From Bacteroidales bacterium (GTDB lineage Bacteria > Bacteroidota > Bacteroidia > Bacteroidales > ML635J-15), in assembly GCA_017620015.1 (NCBI GenBank), contig JAFZRE010000023.1:124001-188000 (forward strand): a stretch of 64,000 bases of DNA, given 5' to 3'. This document shows positions 51,983-59,547 of this stretch, piece by piece; the first letter of the stretch is position 1, and every line of letters starts with the position of its first letter. The notes under the pieces are model-generated. The model ran no database searches, had not been told where the DNA came from, and saw nothing but the letters and a program-made list of their open reading frames with translations. A program made the translations under genes and the position numbers.

Positions 51983-53329
51983 ATGGTAGAAACAAACCGC
52001 ATAGAATTCAAAAGCCAATTGACTGATGACCTTGATATTGAGAAGGAAGTCATTTCTTTTCTTAATTATCGGGAAGGCGGTATCATATATATCGGTATCG
52101 AAAAGGACGGTCATCCTATTGGTGTGGATAACATTGACGCTGCCGTTCTGAAGATTAAGGACAGGATTCGTCAGAATGTTATGCCGTCGCCTATGGGGTT
52201 GTTCGATGTTCTGGTCGAGAATATTGATGGTGTCGATGTGATTAAAATTTTCTTGGCATCAGGAACGGAAAAGCCATACTACAAAACAAAGTATGGCATG
52301 AGTACGCGTGGTTGCTACATTCGCGTGGGAACTGCTGCCGAACCAATGCCGACGGCTATGATTGAAGACCTTTTCTCTCATAGGGTACGCAATTCACTGA
52401 GAAATATTCCGTCACCACGGCAAAAACTGACATTCCGCCAGCTTCATATCTATTATGATTCGAAGGGCTTAGTGCTGAACAATGCATTTGAACAGACATT
52501 GGACTTTCTTACCGATGATGGTAGATACAATTATGTAGCGTTTCTTTTGGCCGACGAAAACAATGTTTCGATAAAAGTTGCCAAATATTCGGGAACCGAG
52601 CGTTTTGATTTGATTTCGAACAACGAATACGGGTATTGCAGTTTGCTCAAGGCTACCGATTTGGTTCTAGATAAACTAAATACTGAAAACTACATATTCA
52701 CCCGGAAGACCGAAAAATTCAGGGTTGACACACCTATGTGGGACAAGCTGGCTGTTCGTGAGGCCGTGATAAACGCCATTGTACACAACGATTACACTAA
52801 CGAGGTTGCTCCCAAGTTTGAGATTTTTTCCGATCGGCTTGAGATAACCTCATACGGAACAATTCCTATTGGCTTGACTAAAGATGAATTTTTTAGTGGG
52901 GTAAGCATTCCGCGCAACAAGGAACTGATGCGAGTTTTCCGTGATGTTGAAATGGTGGAGGCGTTGGGTTCGGGCATGCCGGTTATACTGCGAAAGTATG
53001 GCCGTGAAGCATACGAATTTTCGGAACATTTCATTCATTTGGTAATGCCAGCGAATGAAAATGTCCCTAAAAATGTCCCTAAAAATGTCCCTAAAAATGA
53101 GCCTAAAAATGAGCCTAAAAATGATACCAAAAATGATACCAAAAATGATACCAAAAAACGGCGCGAACTCATTGTAAATCTGATAAAAAGGGACAATAAC
53201 ATTTCTATAGCAGAAATTGCAAAAAAAGTAGGAGTTAAACCATTGACCATAAAGCGAGAACTTGCCGAAATGCGGCACATAGTTCAGCACGTTGGGCCAA
53301 CCCGTGGAGGACATTGGGAATTTTTGTAA
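51983..53329 (+). CDS. AlbA_2/Schlafen-type ATP-binding transcriptional regulator
   Basis: A 448-residue protein: N-terminal AlbA_2 (ETNRIEFKSQLTDD ... FLNYREGGIIYIGIEKDG), a central HATPase_c_4-like part (LAVREAVINAIVHNDYTNE ... GSGMP) and a C-terminal winged helix (ISIAEIAKKVGVKPLTIKREL). Such proteins are linked to regulation and defence. Between the ATPase part and the HTH lies a linker made of eight 4-residue units ((V/E)PKN and DTKN) from a 12-base tandem repeat, which should vary in length. No operon partner is evident. Confidence 0.85.
   Translation: MVETNRIEFKSQLTDDLDIEKEVISFLNYREGGIIYIGIEKDGHPIGVDNIDAAVLKIKDRIRQNVMPSPMGLFDVLVENIDGVDVIKIFLASGTEKPYYKTKYGMSTRGCYIRVGTAAEPMPTAMIEDLFSHRVRNSLRNIPSPRQKLTFRQLHIYYDSKGLVLNNAFEQTLDFLTDDGRYNYVAFLLADENNVSIKVAKYSGTERFDLISNNEYGYCSLLKATDLVLDKLNTENYIFTRKTEKFRVDTPMWDKLAVREAVINAIVHNDYTNEVAPKFEIFSDRLEITSYGTIPIGLTKDEFFSGVSIPRNKELMRVFRDVEMVEALGSGMPVILRKYGREAYEFSEHFIHLVMPANENVPKNVPKNVPKNEPKNEPKNDTKNDTKNDTKKRRELIVNLIKRDNNISIAEIAKKVGVKPLTIKRELAEMRHIVQHVGPTRGGHWEFL
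53058..53156 (+). repeat. In-frame 12-base tandem repeat (eight units)
   Basis: Three units AATGTCCCTAAA, two AATGAGCCTAAA and three AATGATACCAAA encode N-(V/E)-P-K and N-D-T-K repeats. The 12-base period keeps frame, so copy number can change without loss of the HTH domain. Confidence 0.92.
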
Positions 53330-53404
53330 CAATAAATAATAAACTGAATAATAAGGATAACAAAAAAACAAATGATATAACTTAACTTAAAATATTAACA
53401 TTCT

Positions 53405-53545
53405 GAGCTTTACGCTCTTATTCTCGAGGTGATAAAATCTGGTAAATTTTTCAAGTAGCGAGAATAGAATGCGAAAAGTTCACGTCTTTAGGCGTGAGTT
53501 GTTTCGTGTTTATTAGCTACGATGGTTTACCAGAGCCTTTCACTT
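53405..53545 (+). ncRNA. Candidate structured RNA or IS200/IS605-like relic with pseudoknot
   Basis: TATTCTCG (53419-53426) pairs with CGAGAATA (53459-53466). Between them, TCTGGTAAA (53438-53446) pairs with TTTACCAGA (53526-53534), so the helices cross and form a pseudoknot. A hairpin TCACGTC-TTTA-GGCGTGA (53480-53497) lies between, and GAGC-TTTAC-GCTC at 53405. TTTA-loop hairpins like this are found at IS200/IS605 ends. Strand is assumed. Confidence 0.5.
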
Positions 53546-53582
53546 CTAATAAGCAAAAAAACGAAATGGCTTACGCTTTTTT

Positions 53583-53816
53583 ATGAGCACGACAGACGAA
53601 ATACATATTGGGAAACAGATACGGCAAGTTCTTGAAAAACAAGGACGGACAATAACTTGGTTGGCGAAACAAATCGGATGTTCACGCGAAAATCTGTACA
53701 AGGTTTTTCGTCGCAAATGGATTCATACCGATATGCTACAGAAAATCAGCCTGGCACTTGGCTACGATTTCTTCAAGGTGTATACAGAATGGTATGAACG
53801 ACAAAAAAATCAATGA
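53583..53816 (+). CDS. Small XRE-type helix-turn-helix protein
   Basis: A 77-residue DNA-binding protein: HIGKQIRQVLEKQGRTITWL followed by an HTH (AKQIGCSRENLYKVFRRKWI) and a short helical end (LALGYDFFKVYTEWYERQKN). It resembles phage or plasmid-type transcriptional regulators. It lies directly after the pseudoknot region and 8 bases before a perfect palindrome, so it may act on either. No partner gene. Confidence 0.78.
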   Translation: MSTTDEIHIGKQIRQVLEKQGRTITWLAKQIGCSRENLYKVFRRKWIHTDMLQKISLALGYDFFKVYTEWYERQKNQ

Positions 53817-53824
53817 TTCAATTG

Positions 53825-53858
53825 TATGTAGCGGCGCAATGCATTGCGCCGCTACATA
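53825..53858. repeat. 34-base perfect palindrome
   Basis: TATGTAGCGGCGCAATG and its exact reverse complement meet at 53841/53842. The core GCAATGCATTGC is the same type as the type 1 palindromes inside the gene at 23103-24626. It may also act as a transcript 3' end hairpin. Confidence 0.93.
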
Positions 53859-54044
53859 TTTATCCATTATACATTGTTAATTATCCATTGTTAATTCGAT
53901 TTGTTAACCAAATTTCCAATCTATTGTACAAAAAATCAACAAAAATAGGTACAACTAGCACCAAATAAACCGCCAACATTAAGGATGGCTTTTTGTTAAT
54001 TTGTAGTTGTAAAAAACAATTTAATATTAACTAATGTAATTGTC

Positions 54045-54272
54045 ATGAAAAAGTTTTTAGTAATCTTGGCAGTGGTTGCAACTGCAGCAGTATTGTTCTC
54101 ATCGTGTGGTAAGGGGTGCAAATGCACATACAAGGAAGATGGAAAGAAAATTTATGTCCGTGAATCGGATTATCGCTATTTTGATAAGCTTGATTACAAG
54201 GACGAGTGCGTTGGAAATTCTGACCATGGAACTACATGGGATGGTGTTTCTTGGGAATTAGACTGCAAGTAA
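54045..54272 (+). CDS. Small lipoprotein
   Basis: A 75-residue protein with a lipoprotein signal (FLVILAVVATAAVLFSSCGK, lipobox FSSC) and a mature part of about 55 residues with four further cysteines (CKCTYKED, DECVGNSD, ELDCK), two likely disulfide pairs. I do not recognise the family. It is followed by a hairpin and then the FISUMP lipoprotein gene, so both may be surface proteins. Confidence 0.72.
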   Translation: MKKFLVILAVVATAAVLFSSCGKGCKCTYKEDGKKIYVRESDYRYFDKLDYKDECVGNSDHGTTWDGVSWELDCK

Positions 54273-54285
54273 TCTTTTAATGTAA

Positions 54286-54324
54286 ATAAGGCAATAGGCT
54301 GCAATGCGGTCTATTGCCTTATTG
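54286..54324 (+). terminator. Strong hairpin after small lipoprotein gene
   Basis: AATAAGGCAATAG pairs perfectly with CTATTGCCTTATT (13 bp) around a 13-base loop. No T run follows, so it may be a partial terminator or a stability element. Confidence 0.65.
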
Positions 54325-54366
54325 TGTGATATTGAAATTTAAAGACAAACGGCAAAATATAAGAAT

Positions 54367-56268
54367 ATGAAAATTAAAGTGCTATTAAGAATTGTAATTG
54401 TAACTGCATTGGGAATTTGTGCATTGTGCGGATGCAATAGGCGCGAAACATACATTGTATTTTTTGATGCTAATGGTGGAACAGGAACAATGCGTTCGCA
54501 AGTGTTTGAGGAAAGAGAAGCGCAAGCACTTAGGCAAAACACATTTACCCGCGACGGATACTCGTTCTCTGGATGGAACACCTCCCAAAGCGGTAGCGGA
54601 ACGGCATATAGCAACGGACAGACAATTACTGTTAGTTCTGATATGACATTGTATGCACAATGGTCAAATGGTTCTTCTCAAGGGGGTAACGGTTTGGGAA
54701 GTGGCAGTGGTAGCGGAACAGGAGACGACCCTGGAAGTGGTAGTGGAACACAAGGTGGTGGCAATGGCACTCATAATGGACATGATTACGTTGACCTCGG
54801 TTTGCGAAGCGGAACCTTATGGGCAACGTGTAATGTTGGTGCTAATACCCCTGAAGGCAGTGGCGATTTGTTTGCTTGGGCTGAGACTTCACCCAAAGAA
54901 TCTTACACACAATCAAATTATAAATATTATTGTGATGATGGCACAGATAGAGGCTACACAAAATATGTTCGCAGGTATCAAGATGGTTATCCAAATTTCT
55001 TTTCAGATGGGTTACGTATTCTTGAAGCTTGCGATGATGCCGCTACGTTCAATTGGGGAAGCGGATGGCAAACTCCATCCCCATCTCAAGTCGAAGAACT
55101 TTTTTATGATTGTCAATATGTTGAAACTGCGCAAAACGGTGTTCGAGGGAAACTGTTCAGAGGACCTAACGGAAACACTATTTTTATTCCTTCTATAATT
55201 GAATATGATAATAATAGTTACCGCTATTGGACTAATTCATTATGTACTAATTCTGATCCTACTTTTCTACAAGTCTATGGTCAACATGCTGTGGTTTTTG
55301 TAAACGAATTAAGACATAGATATTTATGTGCATTTGTCCGTCCTGTTCGCGGTTCTGCAACACTAACACCGACAGCCCCATCTGTAATTACAAATTCGGC
55401 AACAAATATAACCACTTATAGCGCTACTCTTAATGGAAATATTACATCAGCTGGTGGAGCAAACGTAACAGAAAAGGGGTTTGTATATGGGACAAATCCA
55501 AATAATCTTTCAGGACGAACTCAGAGTGGGGGCGCTTCTTCCATTTATAACGAAACAATTACAGGATTATCTCAGGGCACTATCTATTATTATAAAGCAT
55601 ATGCTACAAATAGTGCAGGAACTACCTATGGCGACATTCTGACATTCACTACTAATGGTATATTGAACGAGCATATTTGGGTTGACCTTGGCTTGCCTTC
55701 TGGCACCAAGTGGGCAACCTGCAATGTAGGCGCAACCACCCCTGAAGGTTACGGCAACTACTACGCGTGGGGTGAAACAACTACAAAAGAAAACTATCGT
55801 TGGAGTACATATCGCTGGTGCACTGGTAGTGGAAATACCTTCTTTACCAAGTATTGCAACAATGCAGAATACGGCAACAACGGCTTTACTGACGCGCTTA
55901 CAACCTTGGAAACCTCCGACGACGCTGCCACAGCCAACTGGGGTTCGGGCTGGAGAATGCCGACTGAAACAGAAATGAGAGAACTTAAAGATAATTGCAT
56001 TGTAACTTGGACAACACAGAACGGCAAATGGGGACGCTTGTTTACCGGATCTAACGGCAATTACATATTCCTGCCCGCTGCTGGCTACCGCTACGATAGC
56101 AGTCTCTACAGGAACGGTTTAGACGGCAGTTACTGGTCGAGTTCGCTCTGCACGGACTGCCTCCCGAGATACGCGTGGTATCTCTCCTTCGATTCGGGCA
56201 ATTACGGCATGAGTAACCTAGATGGGGACCGCTGCCGTGGACGATCTGTGCGTCCTGTATGTCAATAA
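54367..56268 (+). CDS. FISUMP-domain lipoprotein, possible DGR target
   Basis: A 633-residue lipoprotein (signal ALGICALCGCNRR). Order: an InlB/Flg_new-type repeat (FFDANGGTGTM ... LYAQWSNG), a Gly/Ser linker, a FISUMP domain (DYVDLGLRSGTLWATCNVGA ... RPVRG), a fibronectin-like module (ITNSATNITTYSATLNGNIT), and a second FISUMP domain (HIWVDLGLPSGTKWATCNVG ... YWSSSL ... RGRSVRPVCQ). The second domain has C-type-lectin-like layout and codons that look diversified (see findings). The last 600 bases are GC-richer than the first domain. No sorting domain. Function: surface binding, by inference. Confidence 0.83.
   Translation: MKIKVLLRIVIVTALGICALCGCNRRETYIVFFDANGGTGTMRSQVFEEREAQALRQNTFTRDGYSFSGWNTSQSGSGTAYSNGQTITVSSDMTLYAQWSNGSSQGGNGLGSGSGSGTGDDPGSGSGTQGGGNGTHNGHDYVDLGLRSGTLWATCNVGANTPEGSGDLFAWAETSPKESYTQSNYKYYCDDGTDRGYTKYVRRYQDGYPNFFSDGLRILEACDDAATFNWGSGWQTPSPSQVEELFYDCQYVETAQNGVRGKLFRGPNGNTIFIPSIIEYDNNSYRYWTNSLCTNSDPTFLQVYGQHAVVFVNELRHRYLCAFVRPVRGSATLTPTAPSVITNSATNITTYSATLNGNITSAGGANVTEKGFVYGTNPNNLSGRTQSGGASSIYNETITGLSQGTIYYYKAYATNSAGTTYGDILTFTTNGILNEHIWVDLGLPSGTKWATCNVGATTPEGYGNYYAWGETTTKENYRWSTYRWCTGSGNTFFTKYCNNAEYGNNGFTDALTTLETSDDAATANWGSGWRMPTETEMRELKDNCIVTWTTQNGKWGRLFTGSNGNYIFLPAAGYRYDSSLYRNGLDGSYWSSSLCTDCLPRYAWYLSFDSGNYGMSNLDGDRCRGRSVRPVCQ
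56082..56250 (+). other. Candidate variable region of a diversity-generating retroelement target
   Basis: The C-terminal FISUMP end shows invariant-looking, A-poor codons (TGG, TCG, TTC, CTC, GTG) interleaved with many NNC/NNT codons (TAC, GAT, AGC, TGC, GAC, TCC, GGC, AAC), the pattern left by adenine-specific mutagenesis of AAC/AAT codons. No template repeat or reverse transcriptase is seen in the window. Confidence 0.45.
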
Positions 56269-56302
56269 ACATAACTTTATAAAATAATAGAAGAACTATA
56301 AA

Positions 56303-57010
56303 ATGAGTAATAATACAAACAATGCTAGCAACAGTATGAACACGAGCGATGATAATATTAATATGGATATGTTTTGTGATAAATTCTTGGATATTGAAAT
56401 TGACGATGTAAGTGATAACGATAATTTTTTTGTTGCCACAAAAAATATTGCCAACCCATGCATAAATAGGCAAATGGGAATAAAAGAATTTTTATTGCCA
56501 GAATCTTTCTGCCACGCATCATTCATGCTAATGAAAGAAATAGAAAAGCATAATAACGACAACTTGTGCCTTGACGGTTACATATATCCTGCATTGTATT
56601 GCTTCCGCCAGTATCTTGAATTGACAATGAAAGAATCAATAAGACGATACAAAATAAACTATTGCAATGCAAAACCAAAAGAGGTGCAATTCAAGTCAAT
56701 ACATAACCTTGTGGAATTATTCAAAGAACTAAAAGAATGTAAAGATATAATAAGAGATTTCCCCTCGGCAACAATAAATAATGTTTCTAGAATTATTGAA
56801 GAAATCCAGGGCTTTGAGAAACAGGTAGATTTTAGGTATCCATTTGATTATATGAAAAATGGGAAAATGCCAGATCCTTCAGATAGAGTCGTGTATAATA
56901 ACCTATCTCAATTATACGATATGGATAACATGAAGGTTATGATGCAAAAACTATATAAGTTCTTTGATGGCATTTCAAATTTAGCATATATCGAACCGCA
57001 ATATGATTAA
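56303..57010 (+). CDS. HEPN-like protein of unknown role
   Basis: A 235-residue cytoplasmic protein with a low-complexity Asn/Asp N-terminus. YIYPALYCFRQYLELTMK fits the Y-P-x-x-x-x-x-R-x-x-x-E-x-x-x-K pattern of HEPN-like helical domains, and the rest is helical (KSIHNLVELFKELKE). It starts 34 bases after the FISUMP lipoprotein gene, possibly co-transcribed. HEPN domains are common in toxins and defence proteins, but the R-x4-6-H catalytic motif is not clear here. Confidence 0.65.
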   Translation: MSNNTNNASNSMNTSDDNINMDMFCDKFLDIEIDDVSDNDNFFVATKNIANPCINRQMGIKEFLLPESFCHASFMLMKEIEKHNNDNLCLDGYIYPALYCFRQYLELTMKESIRRYKINYCNAKPKEVQFKSIHNLVELFKELKECKDIIRDFPSATINNVSRIIEEIQGFEKQVDFRYPFDYMKNGKMPDPSDRVVYNNLSQLYDMDNMKVMMQKLYKFFDGISNLAYIEPQYD

Positions 57011-57051
57011 ATCGACTTTTTCGGTCGTTGGTTGTGTCGGATTTGTTCTTC

Positions 57052-57106
57052 CAAACGATAGTAGTCGGAATCGCATAAAAACATCGCGATTCCGACTATT
57101 ATCGTT
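57052..57106. repeat. TAGTCGGAATCG palindrome, copy 1
   Basis: AAACGATAGTAGTCGGAATC and its near reverse complement GATTCCGACTATTATCGTTT flank a short A-rich loop. It lies after the HEPN-like gene. Confidence 0.9.
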
Positions 57107-57195
57107 TTAAAATACGCTTTACTTTATAAAAAACTATAATACAATAATTATAAATGACTTACAAATTAATTTATTCCAATTTATCTGGTCATAAC

Positions 57196-57252
57196 ACATT
57201 CATAGTAGTCGGAATCGTGAAAAAATATTGAGATTCCGACTATCATCGTTTG
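57196..57252. repeat. TAGTCGGAATCG palindrome, copy 2
   Basis: Arms TAGTAGTCGGAATCG and GATTCCGACTATCA. Its right end reads ATCATCGTTTG, and the final TTTG is the -33 box of the ATPase gene promoter. Confidence 0.9.
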
Positions 57253-57280
57253 TGAGTTCGGAAATATTTTAATACCTTTG
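57249..57280 (+). promoter_or_regulatory. Canonical promoter of ATPase/DUF234 gene 2
   Basis: TTTG (57249-57252), 20 bases, TACCTTTG (57273-57280), then a 26-base leader to the ATG. The -33 element lies in the right arm of palindrome copy 2. Confidence 0.8.
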
Positions 57281-57306
57281 TCCCGTAAAAAATAAATGTC
57301 GTAGCT

Positions 57307-58740
57307 ATGCTGATAGGGAGAAAAAAGGAGCAAAAGGAATTTATGCGTCTTTACAATTCCGACGAGTCGGAAATGGTTGTCGTTTATGGCAGAAGACGCG
57401 TTGGGAAAACATATCTTGTAAACCAAGTATTTGCAGAAACTGGATTCACGTTCAAGGTTACTGGGCTTTACAGGAGCAAGCTTCCAAGACAGCTGGAGAA
57501 TTTCACTCTCGCGCTTAAGGAATATTTTGCCGATGAACAGATACCACAGCCCAAAAGCTGGATGGAAGCCTTTGAAAAACTGAAAGAACACCTATTGAAA
57601 AGTAAGCCTGGGAAAAAAGTCCTTTTCTTTGATGAACTTCCGTGGATGGACACAAAAGGAAGCAAATTCCTAGAAGCATTCGAATGGTTCTGGAACAGCT
57701 GGGGCTGTGCTCGCGAAGACCTTCTGCTAATCGTGTGCGGCAGCGCAACAAACTGGATTATAAACAAACTGTTCAAGCACAAGGGCGGACTATACAACCG
57801 CGCAGGGTCAAAAATGTTCATCCGCCAGTTTACGCTGTCGGAAACCGAACAATATCTCAAAACAAAGGGAATCGAGTACGAGCGCTACGACATTGCCCAG
57901 ATATATATGATGATGGGCGGAATTCCATATTACCTGAAGCAACTCGAACCTGGCAGAACATTGGCTGACAACATCGACAATTGCTTTTTCCGTACAAACG
58001 GCAAACTTTGGGATGAATTCGACAACCTATACGAAACACTTTTTGCCGAATCGGAAATATATGTGCGCATTGTGGAGGCATTGGCAGGCAAGACGATTGG
58101 ACTTACCCGCGAAGAAATAATCTCAATCACAAAGCTTCCCGACAACGGGATGACATCAAAGGCACTGAAAGACCTTGTAAAATGCGGTTTCGTGAGGGCG
58201 TACCAGTACTACGGACACAAGACAAAAAGCCAGACTTTCCAACTAGCCGACTTTTATACAATGTTCTATTTCAAGTTCGTAAGGGACAATTATGGGCAGG
58301 ACGAGCATTTCTGGACACACCTGCTCGACAACCCGAAGAAGAATGCGTGGCTGGGTTATAGTTTCGAGCAACTGATAAAGGATCATATTGAACAGGTGAA
58401 AAATGCACTAGGCATAGGTTCGGTACTTACCACGCAGTCGTGCTGGTTTGCCGACAAACGCGACTTGGCAGACGAAGACATTGATGGTGCGCAAATAGAC
58501 TTGCTCATCGACCGCAGGGACAAGGCAATTAATATTTGCGAGGCAAAATTCTACAGCAGCGAATTTGTTATCGACAAGGAATATTCGCACAAGTTGCGCA
58601 ACAAGATTGCCGCATTCAAATCGGTTGTAAAAACTCGCAAGGCCTTGGTTCCAACATTCATAACGACATTCGGCGTAAAACGCAACGCATATAGTGGCAA
58701 TGTTCAGCAGGAAGTAGTGCTCGACGATTTGTTCGCCTAA
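57307..58740 (+). CDS. AAA ATPase with DUF234 nuclease-like C-terminus (2)
   Basis: A 477-residue paralogue of the protein at 44362-45783: P-loop (VYGRRRVGKTYLVNQ), Walker B (VLFFDELPWMD), sensor (LLLIVCGSATNWIINK), winged-helix part (LTREEIISITKLPDNGMTSK), and DUF234 with DGAQIDLLIDR ... NICEAKFYSSEF. Catalytic-type residues D and E-x-K are kept. Role unclear; a nuclease or DNA-remodelling role is inferred. The stop codon overlaps palindrome copy 3, and copy 2 forms its promoter, so the gene and its flanks look like one unit. Confidence 0.88.
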   Translation: MLIGRKKEQKEFMRLYNSDESEMVVVYGRRRVGKTYLVNQVFAETGFTFKVTGLYRSKLPRQLENFTLALKEYFADEQIPQPKSWMEAFEKLKEHLLKSKPGKKVLFFDELPWMDTKGSKFLEAFEWFWNSWGCAREDLLLIVCGSATNWIINKLFKHKGGLYNRAGSKMFIRQFTLSETEQYLKTKGIEYERYDIAQIYMMMGGIPYYLKQLEPGRTLADNIDNCFFRTNGKLWDEFDNLYETLFAESEIYVRIVEALAGKTIGLTREEIISITKLPDNGMTSKALKDLVKCGFVRAYQYYGHKTKSQTFQLADFYTMFYFKFVRDNYGQDEHFWTHLLDNPKKNAWLGYSFEQLIKDHIEQVKNALGIGSVLTTQSCWFADKRDLADEDIDGAQIDLLIDRRDKAINICEAKFYSSEFVIDKEYSHKLRNKIAAFKSVVKTRKALVPTFITTFGVKRNAYSGNVQQEVVLDDLFA

Positions 58741-58792
58741 ACGATGATAGTCGGAATCGCGAAAAAAAAGTGCGATTCCGACTATGATGATT
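58738..58792. repeat. TAGTCGGAATCG palindrome, copy 3
   Basis: AAACGATGATAGTCGGAATC and GATTCCGACTATGATGATTT flank an A-rich loop. The first base triplet is the ATPase stop codon, so the palindrome starts in the gene end. Confidence 0.92.
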
Positions 58793-58805
58793 TAATGGCA
58801 TGCTA

Positions 58806-58936
58806 TTTTCACCTATGTTTTGGAACAAAATTCACCAAATTTCACCTATGCTTTGAAACAATTTCAATCAAATTTTACCTATGTTTTGAAACAAAATTTG
58901 TTAAAATTTACCTATGTTTTGAAACAAATTATTATC
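58806..58936. repeat. 33-base-period tandem repeats (ACCTATGTTTTGAAACAAA)
   Basis: ACCTATG begins at 58811, 58844, 58877 and 58910, exactly 33 bases apart. The conserved core is about 20 bases; the rest of each unit is A/T-rich and varied. A frame across them (58744-58959) encodes (F/I)xLCFET repeats but lacks a proper start. Confidence 0.88.
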
Positions 58937-59071
58937 ATTATCAAGTGATTAGTGCTTGATATACAAGTACTTACACAAACAGAGAAATATATCAAGAAAA
59001 TGAGGGCAAAAAATGAAGAAAATATGCCCGCTTTCTGATGCGGAAAACACAAATGTTCAGCTTGTGTTGTG
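58937..59071. other. Non-coding spacer, nothing recognised
   Basis: No open frame with a convincing start, no hairpin and no promoter box was seen in this stretch between the 33-base repeats and the fold-back element. Confidence 0.5.
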
Positions 59072-59169
59072 GCGGATTTGCAACCTTTAGCTCGCCCTAT
59101 GGGCAACCTTTAGCTCGCTGCCAGAGGCAGCAATCCGAAACGCCCGAATATCAGCATTTGCAATGCGGA
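59072..59169. repeat. Fold-back element, copy 2
   Basis: GGATTTGCAACC...GCAGCAATCC arms enclose GCTGCC-AGA-GGCAGC and twice GCAACCTTTAGCTCG. GAATATCAGCATTTGCAATGC follows, as in copy 1 at 50994. Confidence 0.75.
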
Positions 59170-59192
59170 TTAAAAATCCTTATATTCATATA

Positions 59193-59213
59193 GTCTGGAT
59201 TACAAATCCAGAC
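59193..59213. repeat. Short inverted repeat GTCTGGATT
   Basis: GTCTGGATT and AATCCAGAC around ACA, a 9-bp perfect stem with a 3-base loop, in the spacer before tRNA-Leu. Confidence 0.75.
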
Positions 59214-59340
59214 AACATTGCATTGTCCCAAAACTCAACTCACATTAAATCGTCATAGCATAGCGTAATTGTTTGTAAATGAACAATAAATAGGTACCAT
59301 TACTATCATCTATATTCCCCACATAAAAAAAACACCAAGA

Positions 59341-59373
59341 TTGAATTTCCTATCGAAAAAAGTTGTATCTTTG
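59341..59373 (+). promoter_or_regulatory. Promoter of tRNA-Leu
   Basis: TTG (59341-59343), 22 bases, TATCTTTG (59366-59373), 11 bases before the tRNA. The -7 box is an exact match. Confidence 0.65.
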
Positions 59374-59384
59374 CACCGCAATTC

Positions 59385-59466
59385 GCGGATGTGGCGTAAT
59401 TGGTAGCCGCGCTAGACTTAGGATCTAGTGCCGAAAGGCGTGGGGGTTCGAGTCCCTTCATCCGTA
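59385..59466 (+). tRNA. tRNA-Leu (anticodon TAG)
   Basis: An 82-base class II tRNA. The acceptor arm GCGGATG/CATCCGT has one G-T pair; the anticodon arm CTAGA-CTTAGGA-TCTAG gives anticodon TAG; a variable arm (TGCCGAAAGGCGT) and the T arm GGGTTCGAGTCCC follow. CCA is not encoded. Confidence 0.96.
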
Positions 59467-59472
59467 CAACCG

Positions 59473-59501
59473 ACCGCATGACATTTTAGTGCGGTTTTTT
59501 A
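59473..59501 (+). terminator. Terminator after tRNA-Leu
   Basis: ACCGCA and TGCGGT (6 bp) with an 11-base loop, followed by TTTTT. Confidence 0.7.
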
Positions 59502-59547
59502 GATTATATGATTTTGTAATTTAGTAATTTTTCAAAAAAACGACCTA

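Noticed and set aside
58744..58959. Small protein of LCFET repeats
   Set aside because: The frame is created by the 33-base tandem repeat, starts inside palindrome copy 3 and has no promoter or sensible composition.
54367..59384. Reverse transcriptase or template repeat of a DGR
   Set aside because: No RT motifs (such as Y-x-D-D) and no near-copy of the candidate variable region were found in the window.
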